This document shows positions 39,697 to 47,990 of a stretch of 64,000 bases of DNA, piece by piece; the first letter of the stretch is position 1; each line of letters begins with the position of its first letter. The notes beneath the pieces are model-generated. The model saw only the letters and a program-made list of their open reading frames with translations, was not told the origin of the DNA and did not search any database. The position numbers and the translations under genes were made by a program. Location of the stretch: positions 372,001 to 436,000 of the forward strand of contig NZ_BMIC01000002.1 in the NCBI RefSeq assembly GCF_014641635.1, in the 5' to 3' direction. The stretch comes from Aquaticitalea lipolytica. Its GTDB lineage: Bacteria; Bacteroidota; Bacteroidia; Flavobacteriales; Flavobacteriaceae.

Positions 39697-40428
39697 ATGA
39701 TACTAGAAATCTGTGCAAGTAATTACCAATCTGCTATAAATGCTCAACAAGCTGGAGCACATCGCATTGAGCTATGTTCTGAACTGGCTGTTGGTGGTAT
39801 TACACCTAGTTACGGATTATTAAAACAAGTACTTAAATCAGTTACAATTCCTGTGTTTGTTTTAATTAGACCTCGAAGTGGCAATTTCACCTATTCTGAT
39901 CATGAGTTTGAGATTATGAAACAAGATATTCAACTTTGTAAAGATTTAGGTTGCGTAGGAATTGTTTCAGGTGTTTTAAACAATAACAATACTATAAATA
40001 TTGAAAGAACAAAAGAACTTGTTGAACTATCAAAGCCGCTTGAGTTTGCATTTCATCGCGCTTTCGACCTTGTTATTAATCCAAAGGAAGCTTTAGAACA
40101 ATTAATCAATTTAGGTATTAATAGGGTTTTAACATCTGGTCAACACTCAAAAGCTATTGATGGATTAGATGTATTAAAAGCATTAAAAGAACAAGCTAAA
40201 AACAGAATTACAATTTTGCCAGGAAGTGGTATTAATTCAGAAAACGCAAAAATATTTAAAGATTCTGGATTTAAAGAAATACACGCTTCAGCAACGCAAA
40301 TAATTCAAACAAACACCACTCCAAAAATTTCAATGAATAGCAGTAAATTTCTTGATGAAACTGTAGAATTTTATTCAGATATTAACACCATTAAAAACAT
40401 ACTAAAAACAGTAACTAATGAGGCATAA
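39697..40428 (+). CDS. cutC: CutC family TIM-barrel protein
   Basis: A 243-residue TIM barrel beginning MILEICASNYQSAINAQQAG, with the family motifs RIELCSELAVGGITPSYG, VLIRPRSGNFTYSDHE and FAFHRAFDLV. The name comes from copper homeostasis in E. coli, but the copper phenotype there has since been linked to a small RNA encoded in the gene's 3' end, so the protein's reaction is unsettled. Here it lies between two glycosidase genes and overlaps the GH2 gene by 11 bp, which argues for a role in sugar breakdown. That is inference from context. Confidence 0.9.
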   Translation: MILEICASNYQSAINAQQAGAHRIELCSELAVGGITPSYGLLKQVLKSVTIPVFVLIRPRSGNFTYSDHEFEIMKQDIQLCKDLGCVGIVSGVLNNNNTINIERTKELVELSKPLEFAFHRAFDLVINPKEALEQLINLGINRVLTSGQHSKAIDGLDVLKALKEQAKNRITILPGSGINSENAKIFKDSGFKEIHASATQIIQTNTTPKISMNSSKFLDETVEFYSDINTIKNILKTVTNEA

Positions 40429-42919
40429 TTTAATCTATCTTTTACTGTTTAGTGTATTGTTTAACTGTCAAACAAAAATCAATAAAATGCCTAAAAAAAT
40501 AACCTTACATGAAAATTGGGAGTTTAAAAAATCAACCGATTCTGTATGGTCAAAAGCTACTGTTCCAGGAAATGTACATTCCGATTTGTTAGAAAACAAC
40601 CTTATAGAACATCCTTTTATAAAAAACAATGAAGATAGCTTACAATGGATTTCTGAAACCAATTGGATTTACAAAACCGAATTTAGTTTACAAGAATCTA
40701 CCTTAAACCATAATTACCTTGAATTTAATTTTGAAGGATTAGATACTTATGCTAAAGTGATTTTAAACGACAGCTTAATTTTAGAAAGCAATAATGCATT
40801 CAGGCAATGGCAAGTTAATGTTAAGTCGTTACTTAAAACAGATAACGAGTTACGAATTGAATTTACCAAACCATCAGAATTTGAAAATATTGAAAAAAGT
40901 AAACTTTCATACGAGTTACCTGAAGGCAATAGAGTATTTACCAGAAAAGGACAATTTCAATATGGTTGGGATTGGGGAATTAAACTCAACACTTTTGGCA
41001 TTTGGAAGCCAATAACACTAACCTATTGGGATGAAACTAGAGTAAATGATATTTTTATTAAGCAAGATTCCTTAACTGATTCAAACGCTAATTTAACTGC
41101 AAATTTAGAGTTCAAAAATCCGCTTAAAGCAGATTTCATGATTGATGTCTATGTAAATGATACTTTAAACCGTTCATTCGAAATGCATCATAATCCAGAG
41201 ATAATTCATTATAACATCCCAATTGAAATAAAAAATCCTAAACGTTGGTGGCCACACAATTTAGGAGATCCTTATTTGTACGATATAAAATTTGTAATAC
41301 GTCAAAATGAAGCAACTCTCGATAACTACACTGTAAAAACAGGATTGAGAACCGTAAAACTAATTACCGAGAAAGATGCCATTGGAGAAACATTTTATTT
41401 TGAAGTTAATGGTGTTCCTGTTTATATGAAAGGTGCTAACTACATTCCACAACACAGCATGCAAAACTATGTAACTTATGATACTTATAATCGTATTTTA
41501 AATGATGTTGCTGATGCCAATATGAATATGATTCGTGTTTGGGGAGGCGGAATTTACGAAACCGATACATTCTACAATTTATGTGATGAAAAAGGTATAA
41601 TGGTTTGGCAAGACTTTATGTTTGCTTGTGCAATGTATCCTGGTGATAAAGCCTTTTTAGATAACATAACACAAGAAGCAATTGATAATGTAAAACGCTT
41701 ACGAAATCATCCATCAATAGCCTTGTGGTGTGGTAATAATGAAAATGCCGAAGGTTGGGATCGATGGGGTTGGCAACAAGGAAAAACGCAATGGCAAAAA
41801 GAAGAAATTTGGGCTAACTACTTAAAAGTATTTGATGAGATTTTACCTAAAGTTGTGACTGAATTTGCTGATAATATATCCTATTGGGAAAGCTCTCCTC
41901 GTTATGGTCGTGGTAATCCACTACACAAAACAGAAGGTGATGCTCACGACTGGTTTATTTGGCATGATGCATATCCTTTTGAGCATTTAGAAGAAAACGT
42001 GCCTCGTTTTATGAGTGAATTTGGCTTTCAATCGTTCCCAAGTTATGAAGCTATAAAATTCAGTACTCAAAATGACAGTCTTGGAATTTTTTCAGATGAT
42101 TTTAAAACACATCAAAAACATGCTCGTGGTTTCGATTTGATAAAAACGTATATGGAACGTGATTTTCCAATTCCGAATGCAGATGAAGATTATGTGTATA
42201 TGAGTCAAATATTGCAAGCTCATGGAATAACCAAAGGATTAGAAGCACAACGTAGAGCAAAACCTTATAATATGGGAACTCTATATTGGCAACTTAACGA
42301 TTGCTGGCCAGTAATTTCTTGGTCTAGTATCGATTTTTTTGGCAATTGGAAAGCATTGCATTATAAGGCCAAACGTAGTTTTGTAAACGTGTTGTTGTCC
42401 TCAAAAATTGATAACGACACCTTAAAAACATATATAGTAAATGACGAATGGATGCAGAAAAAAGGAATGCTATCTATTCATTTAAAAGATTTTAAAGGCA
42501 ATACACTTTGGTCAACCACTAAAGATATATTAGTTGATAAAAACAGCAGTGCTATTTACCATAAATTAGATTTGAATAGCCTTAAAATAAACAGAAAGGA
42601 TATTGTTGTTATAACACAATTTGATGGTGAAACAAGCTATTTTTATCTGGTTAAACCTAAAGAATTGTCTCTAGAAAATAGCGCAATTACAACAAACATT
42701 ATAGATACAAAAGATGGTTTTACAATTGAGTTAAAAAGTACAACACTACAAAAAGATGTATTTTTATTTACTGATGCAAAAGGCCATTTTAGTGATAATT
42801 TTTTCGATTTGATGCCTAATCAATCATTAAAAATTGAATTTAAAACTAATGCAAGCACTATTGACGATTTAAAAATTAAGACTCTAAATATGTTTGTTAA
42901 TGGTCGTTTTAGCTCATAA
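40418..42919 (+). CDS. Beta-mannosidase-like lipoprotein, GH2
   Basis: An 833-residue glycoside hydrolase 2 protein, most like beta-mannosidases (trimming Man-beta-1,4-GlcNAc or mannooligosaccharides). Lipobox VLFNC (Cys17). The N-terminal sugar-binding domain contains GLDTYAKVILNDSLI; then QYGWDWGIKLNTFGIWKP, the Ig-like domain, and the barrel with acid/base E442 in WCGNNENAEGW and nucleophile E534 in SEFGFQSFPS. The start lies 11 bp inside cutC. The stop overlaps the convergent prmC gene by 11 bp. Confidence 0.92.
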   Translation: MRHNLIYLLLFSVLFNCQTKINKMPKKITLHENWEFKKSTDSVWSKATVPGNVHSDLLENNLIEHPFIKNNEDSLQWISETNWIYKTEFSLQESTLNHNYLEFNFEGLDTYAKVILNDSLILESNNAFRQWQVNVKSLLKTDNELRIEFTKPSEFENIEKSKLSYELPEGNRVFTRKGQFQYGWDWGIKLNTFGIWKPITLTYWDETRVNDIFIKQDSLTDSNANLTANLEFKNPLKADFMIDVYVNDTLNRSFEMHHNPEIIHYNIPIEIKNPKRWWPHNLGDPYLYDIKFVIRQNEATLDNYTVKTGLRTVKLITEKDAIGETFYFEVNGVPVYMKGANYIPQHSMQNYVTYDTYNRILNDVADANMNMIRVWGGGIYETDTFYNLCDEKGIMVWQDFMFACAMYPGDKAFLDNITQEAIDNVKRLRNHPSIALWCGNNENAEGWDRWGWQQGKTQWQKEEIWANYLKVFDEILPKVVTEFADNISYWESSPRYGRGNPLHKTEGDAHDWFIWHDAYPFEHLEENVPRFMSEFGFQSFPSYEAIKFSTQNDSLGIFSDDFKTHQKHARGFDLIKTYMERDFPIPNADEDYVYMSQILQAHGITKGLEAQRRAKPYNMGTLYWQLNDCWPVISWSSIDFFGNWKALHYKAKRSFVNVLLSSKIDNDTLKTYIVNDEWMQKKGMLSIHLKDFKGNTLWSTTKDILVDKNSSAIYHKLDLNSLKINRKDIVVITQFDGETSYFYLVKPKELSLENSAITTNIIDTKDGFTIELKSTTLQKDVFLFTDAKGHFSDNFFDLMPNQSLKIEFKTNASTIDDLKIKTLNMFVNGRFSS

Positions 42920-43775
42920 TAGCTTTTATCATTCTATTATTACCAAACATATCTTTTTTTAACTCTATGTCTTTAAAATTGAAATCTTCTAGTAGTTGAA
43001 TCATTTCAGAACCTAGATATTGGTTAATTTCAAAATATAGCTTTCCTCCTGCTTTTAGGTTATGTGTAGCGAATTCGGTTATGGCTTTATAAAAAATTAA
43101 TGGATTTGTATTATCAACAAATAAAGCGAGTTCAGGTTCATGTTTTAGTACGTTACCTTTCATTTCAGCTTTTTCTAACTCTCTAACGTAAGGTGGATTT
43201 GATACGATAACATCAAATTTTTGAGATGCAGAATCAAGTTCAGTATGATAAGTATCTAAAATGTTTTGCTCAATAAAATCGACTTCTACAGCGTTTAACT
43301 TGGCATTTTGCTTTGCAACCTCTAATGCTTTAGTAGATATATCGAGAGCTTTTACCTTGGCTTTTGGTAAGTTTTTAGCTAATGAAATAGGAATACATCC
43401 CGTTCCTGTACCAATATCAAGAATTTTTATTTGCTCTAAATTATCTTTATAATCTTCAATAATCCATTGCACCAATTCTTCAGTTTCAGGTCTTGGTATT
43501 AAAGTATTCTGATTGACTTTAAATACTAATCCAAAAAACTCAGTCTCTCCTATTATATATTGTATTGGCTCTTCAAGTTTTAATCTGCTCAAAGCTTCAA
43601 ACAAAGGTTGTTCTTCCTCTTTTGAAATAGTGTACTCTGGCTGCATAACCAAAGTAATTCGTTTAAGATTAAGGTAGTAATCTATTAAAATATTAAAAAA
43701 ACTATCTACTTCATTATTACCATAAATAGTATCTAATTCTTTATGAAAAACATTTAATATTTCTTTTAATACCAT
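42909..43775 (-). CDS. prmC: Peptide chain release factor N5-glutamine methyltransferase
   Basis: Methylates the GGQ glutamine of release factors. The N-terminal helical domain ends near residue 95 (LIPRPETEELVQW). SAM motif I is ILDIGTGTGCIPISL and the catalytic NPPY motif is at 193-196. Residues 176-185 (YHTELDSASQ), between the acidic loop and the NPPY strand, are encoded by a 27-bp block that looks like a common intergenic repeat (see the repeat at 43223-43249). All catalytic motifs are otherwise intact, so the gene is probably functional. The length is 288 residues. It is followed on the other strand by the overlapping GH2 3' end. Confidence 0.93.
   Translation of the reverse strand: MVLKEILNVFHKELDTIYGNNEVDSFFNILIDYYLNLKRITLVMQPEYTISKEEEQPLFEALSRLKLEEPIQYIIGETEFFGLVFKVNQNTLIPRPETEELVQWIIEDYKDNLEQIKILDIGTGTGCIPISLAKNLPKAKVKALDISTKALEVAKQNAKLNAVEVDFIEQNILDTYHTELDSASQKFDVIVSNPPYVRELEKAEMKGNVLKHEPELALFVDNTNPLIFYKAITEFATHNLKAGGKLYFEINQYLGSEMIQLLEDFNFKDIELKKDMFGNNRMIKAIMS
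43223..43249. repeat. Intergenic-type repeat embedded in frame in prmC
   Basis: The 27 bases starting GAGATGCAGAATCAAGTTCA differ at four positions from a GAGATGCTGAAACAAGTTCA(GCATGAC) repeat that I remember as abundant between genes in Bacteroidota. Here it encodes TELDSASQ and flanking residues of PrmC without breaking the frame. Confidence 0.5.
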
Positions 43776-43788
43776 ATTTAATTAATGA

Positions 43789-44280
43789 CTAAAGAGTTTT
43801 AATCATCCATACATTACAAGAATAATGTCCTGTATCACCAAGTGGTCCATCTAAAGGTTCAAATCCAACTTTAGCATATAGTTTTCTTGCATCTCCCATA
43901 TAAGGCATGGTTTCTAAATAACATTTTTCAAAGCCAAAAGATTTTGCCTTTTCTAAACATTTAGTCATCATTGCACTACCTAAACCTATACCTCTAGCCT
44001 CAGGCATAAAATACATTTTTTGTAGCTCACATACATTGCCTTCGTAATTATCTAATTGAGCAACACCAGCACCTCCAATTATTTTTCCGCCTTTATCTAT
44101 AACATAATAAGCGGCTTTGTCCTTATTATATGTACTTGCCATAATATCTAACGATTTATCTGCATAAGCAGTTCCAACTTTAGGAACTCCAAATTCCACC
44201 AAAACCGAACGAATAACTTTAGCAATCTGCTCGTTATCTTCAGGCTTTATTTCTCTAATAATGATATTATCTATACTCAC
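43789..44280 (-). CDS. GNAT family N-acetyltransferase
   Basis: A 163-residue acetyl-CoA-dependent acyltransferase of unknown substrate. The acetyl-CoA-binding loop is MPEARGIGLGSAMMTKCLEKA, and the C-terminal YLETMPYMGDARKLYAKVGF is the usual GNAT end. It starts with GTG (MSIDNIIIREIKPEDNEQIA); no alternative start fits. The start is only 17-23 bp from the divergent ribD start, and 13 bp separate its stop from the prmC start. Confidence 0.88.
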   Translation of the reverse strand: MSIDNIIIREIKPEDNEQIAKVIRSVLVEFGVPKVGTAYADKSLDIMASTYNKDKAAYYVIDKGGKIIGGAGVAQLDNYEGNVCELQKMYFMPEARGIGLGSAMMTKCLEKAKSFGFEKCYLETMPYMGDARKLYAKVGFEPLDGPLGDTGHYSCNVWMIKTL

Positions 44281-44290
44281 TTTAAAATCT

Positions 44291-44298
44291 TATTTTTG
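44291..44298 (+). promoter_or_regulatory. -7 box (TATTTTTG) overlapping the annotated ribD start
   Basis: TATTTTTG matches TAnnTTTG. The last base is the first base of one candidate GTG start (44298). A second in-frame GTG at 44304 is where transcription would begin, giving a leaderless mRNA. This favours 44304 as the real start. Confidence 0.5.
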
Positions 44299-44303
44299 TG
44301 GCA

Positions 44304-45308
44304 GTGAAGATACATGAAAATTACATAAAACGCTGTATTGAAATTGCCAAAAATGGACTTGGTACAACTGCACCTAACCCAATGGTTGGTTGTGTTATTG
44401 TATATAATTCTAAGATAATTGGAGAAGGCTACACAAGCGCCTATGGAGGCAATCATGCCGAGGTAAATGCAATAAACTCAGTAAAAGATAAATCATTACT
44501 TAAAAAATCTACACTTTACGTCACATTAGAACCTTGTTCGCATTTTGGAAAAACACCTCCTTGTAGCGATTTAATAATAAAACATCAAATTGCCAATGTT
44601 GTAATAGGCACTATAGACACACATAGCAAAGTTGCTGGCAAAGGCATCGAAAACCTTACAAATACAGGTTGTAACGTTACTGTTGGAGTTTTAGATGATG
44701 AATGTAAAGTACACCATAAGCGATTTTTTACATTTCATAATAAACAACGTCCTTATATTATATTGAAATGGGCAGAAACCAAAGATGGTTTTATTGCTCC
44801 AAAACAAAAAAACGAACAACAACCAGTTTGGATTACTAATGAGTTGTCAAGACAGTTAGTGCATAAATGGCGCGCAGAAGAACAAGCCATTTTAGTAGGT
44901 ACACAAACTGTTATTGCAGACAATCCTAGTCTAACGGTTAGAGATTGGACAGGTAAAAACCCTATTAGGATTGTTATTGATAGAGATTTGAAGCTTCCAA
45001 AAGATTATAATGTTTATAATTCTGAGGCAGAAACAATAGTTATATCTAAAGACAATATAGATTTTAACAAGCCTATTGCACAACAAATTTGTAATGTGCT
45101 TTTTCAGAATAATATTAATTCAGTAATTATTGAAGGTGGAGCAAAAACACTTCAGACCTTTATTGATGAAAATATTTGGGATGAAGCTAGAGTTTTTATT
45201 GGCTCTCCTGAATTTAAAGAAGGCATTAATGCACCTAAGCTCAATGGTAAACTAATACAAGAACAACTTATCGCTGAAGACCAATTAAAAATTTACATGA
45301 ATGATTAA
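44304..45308 (+). CDS. ribD: Bifunctional riboflavin deaminase/reductase RibD
   Basis: Performs deamination and then reduction of the pyrimidine intermediate in riboflavin synthesis. The N-terminal zinc deaminase has HAEVNAIN and the PC...C site TLEPCSHFGKTPPCSDLI; the C-terminal reductase starts RPYIILKWAETKDGFIA and contains SVIIEGGAKTLQTF. I prefer the GTG at 44304 (MKIHENYIKRCIEIAK), which matches usual N-termini and the promoter position; GTG at 44298 adds two residues. The length is 334 residues. The 3' end overlaps a HAD phosphatase gene by 8 bp. Confidence 0.92.
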   Translation: MKIHENYIKRCIEIAKNGLGTTAPNPMVGCVIVYNSKIIGEGYTSAYGGNHAEVNAINSVKDKSLLKKSTLYVTLEPCSHFGKTPPCSDLIIKHQIANVVIGTIDTHSKVAGKGIENLTNTGCNVTVGVLDDECKVHHKRFFTFHNKQRPYIILKWAETKDGFIAPKQKNEQQPVWITNELSRQLVHKWRAEEQAILVGTQTVIADNPSLTVRDWTGKNPIRIVIDRDLKLPKDYNVYNSEAETIVISKDNIDFNKPIAQQICNVLFQNNINSVIIEGGAKTLQTFIDENIWDEARVFIGSPEFKEGINAPKLNGKLIQEQLIAEDQLKIYMND

Positions 45309-45912
45309 GACTATAATTTTCGACTTTGGTGATGTATTTATCAATTTAGATAAAGAAGGCGCGATGAAAAATGCGCTAAATCTTTTTGAATTACATGAAT
45401 TTCCTGAAGACCTTTCTGCAGTAAATAGTATTTACGAACAAGGCTTAATGACTACTGATGAATTTTTAGAATTCTATTTAGACAATTTTCCTAACCTTGA
45501 TAAGGACGACATATTAGATGCCTGGAATTTTATTTTAAAAGATTTCCCTAAACATCGCCTTGAATTTATTCAGAAATTAGCAGAAGACAAAACATACAAA
45601 CTCATACTATTAAGCAATACAAACGAACTACATATAGATTGGATTAAGCACAATGTTAGATTTTATGAGGATTTTAAATCTTGTTTTGATGCTTTTTATC
45701 TATCGCATGAAATTAATTTAAGAAAGCCAAATGCTACAATTTTCGATTTTGTACTAGAAGAAAACAAACTCATAGCCAATGAGTGTTTATTTATTGATGA
45801 TACTCTAGAAAATATAGAAGCTGCATCAAAACTAGAAATAAACACTTGGCACATTAACGAAAAAACAGAAGATATAACATCATTATTTACAATTAAAAGC
45901 GACCTATTTTGA
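45301..45912 (+). CDS. HAD-IA family phosphatase, candidate riboflavin-pathway phosphatase
   Basis: A 203-residue haloacid dehalogenase-type phosphatase. Motif I is IIFDFGDVF (nucleophile D8, acid D11), motif II LILLSNTNE, motif III lysine in INLRKPNATIF, motif IV CLFIDDTLENIEAA. The substrate is not fixed by sequence. It overlaps ribD by 8 bp. The riboflavin pathway needs a phosphatase directly after the RibD reaction, and known examples are HAD proteins, so this is a sensible candidate. The stop overlaps the next gene's TTG start. Confidence 0.88.
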   Translation: MIKTIIFDFGDVFINLDKEGAMKNALNLFELHEFPEDLSAVNSIYEQGLMTTDEFLEFYLDNFPNLDKDDILDAWNFILKDFPKHRLEFIQKLAEDKTYKLILLSNTNELHIDWIKHNVRFYEDFKSCFDAFYLSHEINLRKPNATIFDFVLEENKLIANECLFIDDTLENIEAASKLEINTWHINEKTEDITSLFTIKSDLF

Positions 45913-46772
45913 TATATCTTTTACTAAGTATTTTAGCATCTACCTTAATCTTTATTTGCTTTAAACTATTTGATAAATTTAAGGTAAACACACTTCAGGC
46001 TATAGTTGTAAATTATATAGTAGCTTGTACTTGTGGTCTTTTAAGCTATCAAAACCCAGTACGTATTAGTGAAATTGTTTCTACAAAGTGGTTTTATGGT
46101 GCAATTGCTTTAGGTTTTCTGTTTATTAGCATCTTTAATGTTATGGCACTAACAGCTCAAAAAAATGGACTTTCTGTTGCATCTGTAGCATCAAAGATGA
46201 GTGTTATTATTCCTATTGTTTTCGGTTTTTTTGTGTATAACGAAAGTGCAGGATTTCAAAAAATATTGGGAATAGCATTAGCATTGATAGCAGTCTATCT
46301 GTCATCAGTAAAATCAAAATCAACTGTTAATTTTAAGAAAAACTTATTATTACCAGTCATATTATTTTTTGGATCTGGAATTATTGACACTTCCATTAAA
46401 TACCTTGAAACCACCTACGTTTCTGAAAACGGAATCCCTATTTTTTCTGCTACTATTTTCTGCTTTGCAGCAATTATAGGAATAGCTACTTTAATCTACA
46501 AAGCTTACAATAATCAATTTAAATTTGATTCTAAAAGTCTTTTAGGCGGATTGATTTTGGGAGTAATAAATTATAGCTCAATTTATTACTTATTAAAAGC
46601 TTTGCATTTTGAAGGTTCAGAAAGTTCAACCATATTTACTGTGAATAATGTCGCAATAGTAATGTCATCAACACTTATTGGTTTATTTTTCTTTAAAGAA
46701 TACATCTCAAAAAAGAACTGGATTGGGATTGCATTAGCAATTATATCAATATTATTAGTCACACTAGCTTAA
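45909..46772 (+). CDS. EamA/DMT family transporter
   Basis: A 287-residue inner-membrane protein with about ten helices in two EamA repeats (about 1-135 and 145-287). The second repeat ends GLFFFKEYISKKNWIGIALA, typical of the family. It starts with TTG at 45909, overlapping the HAD stop (TTGA), and ends TAATG into the YigZ gene. The substrate is unknown. Its place in a ribD operon raises the possibility of vitamin or metabolite transport, but the family is too broad to say. Confidence 0.85.
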   Translation: MIYLLLSILASTLIFICFKLFDKFKVNTLQAIVVNYIVACTCGLLSYQNPVRISEIVSTKWFYGAIALGFLFISIFNVMALTAQKNGLSVASVASKMSVIIPIVFGFFVYNESAGFQKILGIALALIAVYLSSVKSKSTVNFKKNLLLPVILFFGSGIIDTSIKYLETTYVSENGIPIFSATIFCFAAIIGIATLIYKAYNNQFKFDSKSLLGGLILGVINYSSIYYLLKALHFEGSESSTIFTVNNVAIVMSSTLIGLFFFKEYISKKNWIGIALAIISILLVTLA

Positions 46773-47392
46773 TGATTGAAAAGGATACATATAAAACCAT
46801 AACAAAGCCTTCTGAAGAAGTTTTGTTCAAAGACAAAAACAGTAAGTTTTATGGTTATGCTTATCCTGTAAAGAATGAAGACGATATAAAAACCCATATT
46901 GAAACATTAAAAAAACAACATCACTCTGCACGCCATTGGTGTTATGCATACCAATTAGGAATGAAAGAAAGCGAATATGCTTTTAGAGCAAATGACGATG
47001 GTGAACCTAACAATAGTGCAGGAATGCCAATTTATGGGCAGATTCAATCTTTTGACGTTACTAATGTTTTAATAGTTGTTGTTAGATATTTTGGTGGTGT
47101 AAAATTGGGTGTTGGCGGATTAATAAACGCCTATAAAACTGCTTCGCAATTAGCTTTAGAAAACTCAAAAATTGTTACTCGAACAATAAATCAAAAATTT
47201 TTAATCACTTTCGATTATAAAAACATGAATAAAGTGATGCGAATTATTAAAGAAAAGAATCTAAAAATTATTAATCAAACATTAGAGTTGGATTGTCAGA
47301 TAACTATTTCTGTTAGATTAAAAGATTCTGATTCCGTTTTTGAAATTTTTGAAAATTTATTTGAAATAAATATCAAGGATTTAAACGATTAA
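46772..47392 (+). CDS. YigZ/IMPACT family protein
   Basis: A 206-residue protein of the UPF0029/IMPACT family, probably nucleic-acid or ribosome associated, function unsettled. It has FKDKNSKFYGYAYPV, then HHSARHWCYAYQLG, the DDGEPNNSAGMPIYGQ signature, VVVRYFGGVKLGVGGLI, and a C-terminal EF-G-like domain (KFLITFDYKNMNKVMRIIKE). The start shares one base with the transporter stop (TAATG). The 3' end overlaps the convergent thioesterase by 4 bp. Confidence 0.9.
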   Translation: MIEKDTYKTITKPSEEVLFKDKNSKFYGYAYPVKNEDDIKTHIETLKKQHHSARHWCYAYQLGMKESEYAFRANDDGEPNNSAGMPIYGQIQSFDVTNVLIVVVRYFGGVKLGVGGLINAYKTASQLALENSKIVTRTINQKFLITFDYKNMNKVMRIIKEKNLKIINQTLELDCQITISVRLKDSDSVFEIFENLFEINIKDLND

Positions 47393-47799
47393 TTTTGCAG
47401 TTTATCTAAAATATATTGCGGACATCGTGTAGGCCTATTCCTGTTAATATCTATAAACACTAAAGACGTATTTCCAGTTGCCAAAATTTCATTTTTATCA
47501 TTTAATATTTCATAATCAAATTCAATTGTTGCCGACGGAATTTTAACTAATTGTGTTTTTACTTTAATTACATCATCATAACGTGCTGATTTTTTGAATT
47601 TTACACTCAGTGAAATAACAGGCAGCATTATGCCACTCTCTTCCATCTCTTTGTATGAAACGCCAAATTTTCTCAACCACTCTACTCTACCAATCTCAAA
47701 ATATTGCGCGTAGTTACCATGATAAACAACTCCCATTTGATCTGTTTCTCCATATCTAACTCTTATTTCTATTTCATCGTGTTTTAGAGATTCAGTCAT
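47389..47799 (-). CDS. YbgC-type acyl-CoA thioesterase (hotdog fold)
   Basis: A 136-residue single hotdog-domain protein that hydrolyses acyl-CoA or acyl-ACP thioesters. The active-site region RYGETDQMGVVYHGNYAQYF has the conserved Asp20 and His27; FEIGRVEWLRKFG is the hotdog helix. It lies divergent from dnaA, with 191 bp between starts. The -7-like sequence in front (TACTTTG) has one base too few between the conserved parts, so no promoter is called. Confidence 0.88.
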   Translation of the reverse strand: MTESLKHDEIEIRVRYGETDQMGVVYHGNYAQYFEIGRVEWLRKFGVSYKEMEESGIMLPVISLSVKFKKSARYDDVIKVKTQLVKIPSATIEFDYEILNDKNEILATGNTSLVFIDINRNRPTRCPQYILDKLQN

Positions 47800-47927
47800 A
47801 GTTTCTAATTTTTTTTTTTGTACTTTGCTAGAGATTTAAACATGAGGAAAAAATTCTTAAAATTCAATAGAATTTGATTTTTTTTTTAAGAAATTTGTTC
47901 ACATATTTGTCACTGTAAAATTATTCA

Positions 47928-47954
47928 AGAGAAACATAAATTTCTCTTTTTTTT
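47928..47954 (+). other. Terminator-like hairpin in the dnaA leader
   Basis: AGAGAAA (47928-47934) and TTTCTCT (47941-47947) form a 7-bp stem with a CATAAA loop, followed by an 8-base T-tract, 36 bp before the dnaA ATG. The stem has only two G-C pairs, so it may be too weak to stop transcription. It could be an attenuator or just A/T-rich sequence. Confidence 0.35.
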
Positions 47955-47990
47955 GCTAATCTAACTAACAACAAAAAATTAAATTTAATA

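Noticed and set aside
47928-47954. Calling the dnaA leader hairpin a true terminator
   Set aside because: The stem has only two G-C pairs; it is listed as a hairpin of uncertain role instead.
47800-47990. Replication origin next to dnaA
   Set aside because: Only one loose match to a DnaA box (TTGTTCACA) is present, with no cluster; this is not enough to call oriC.
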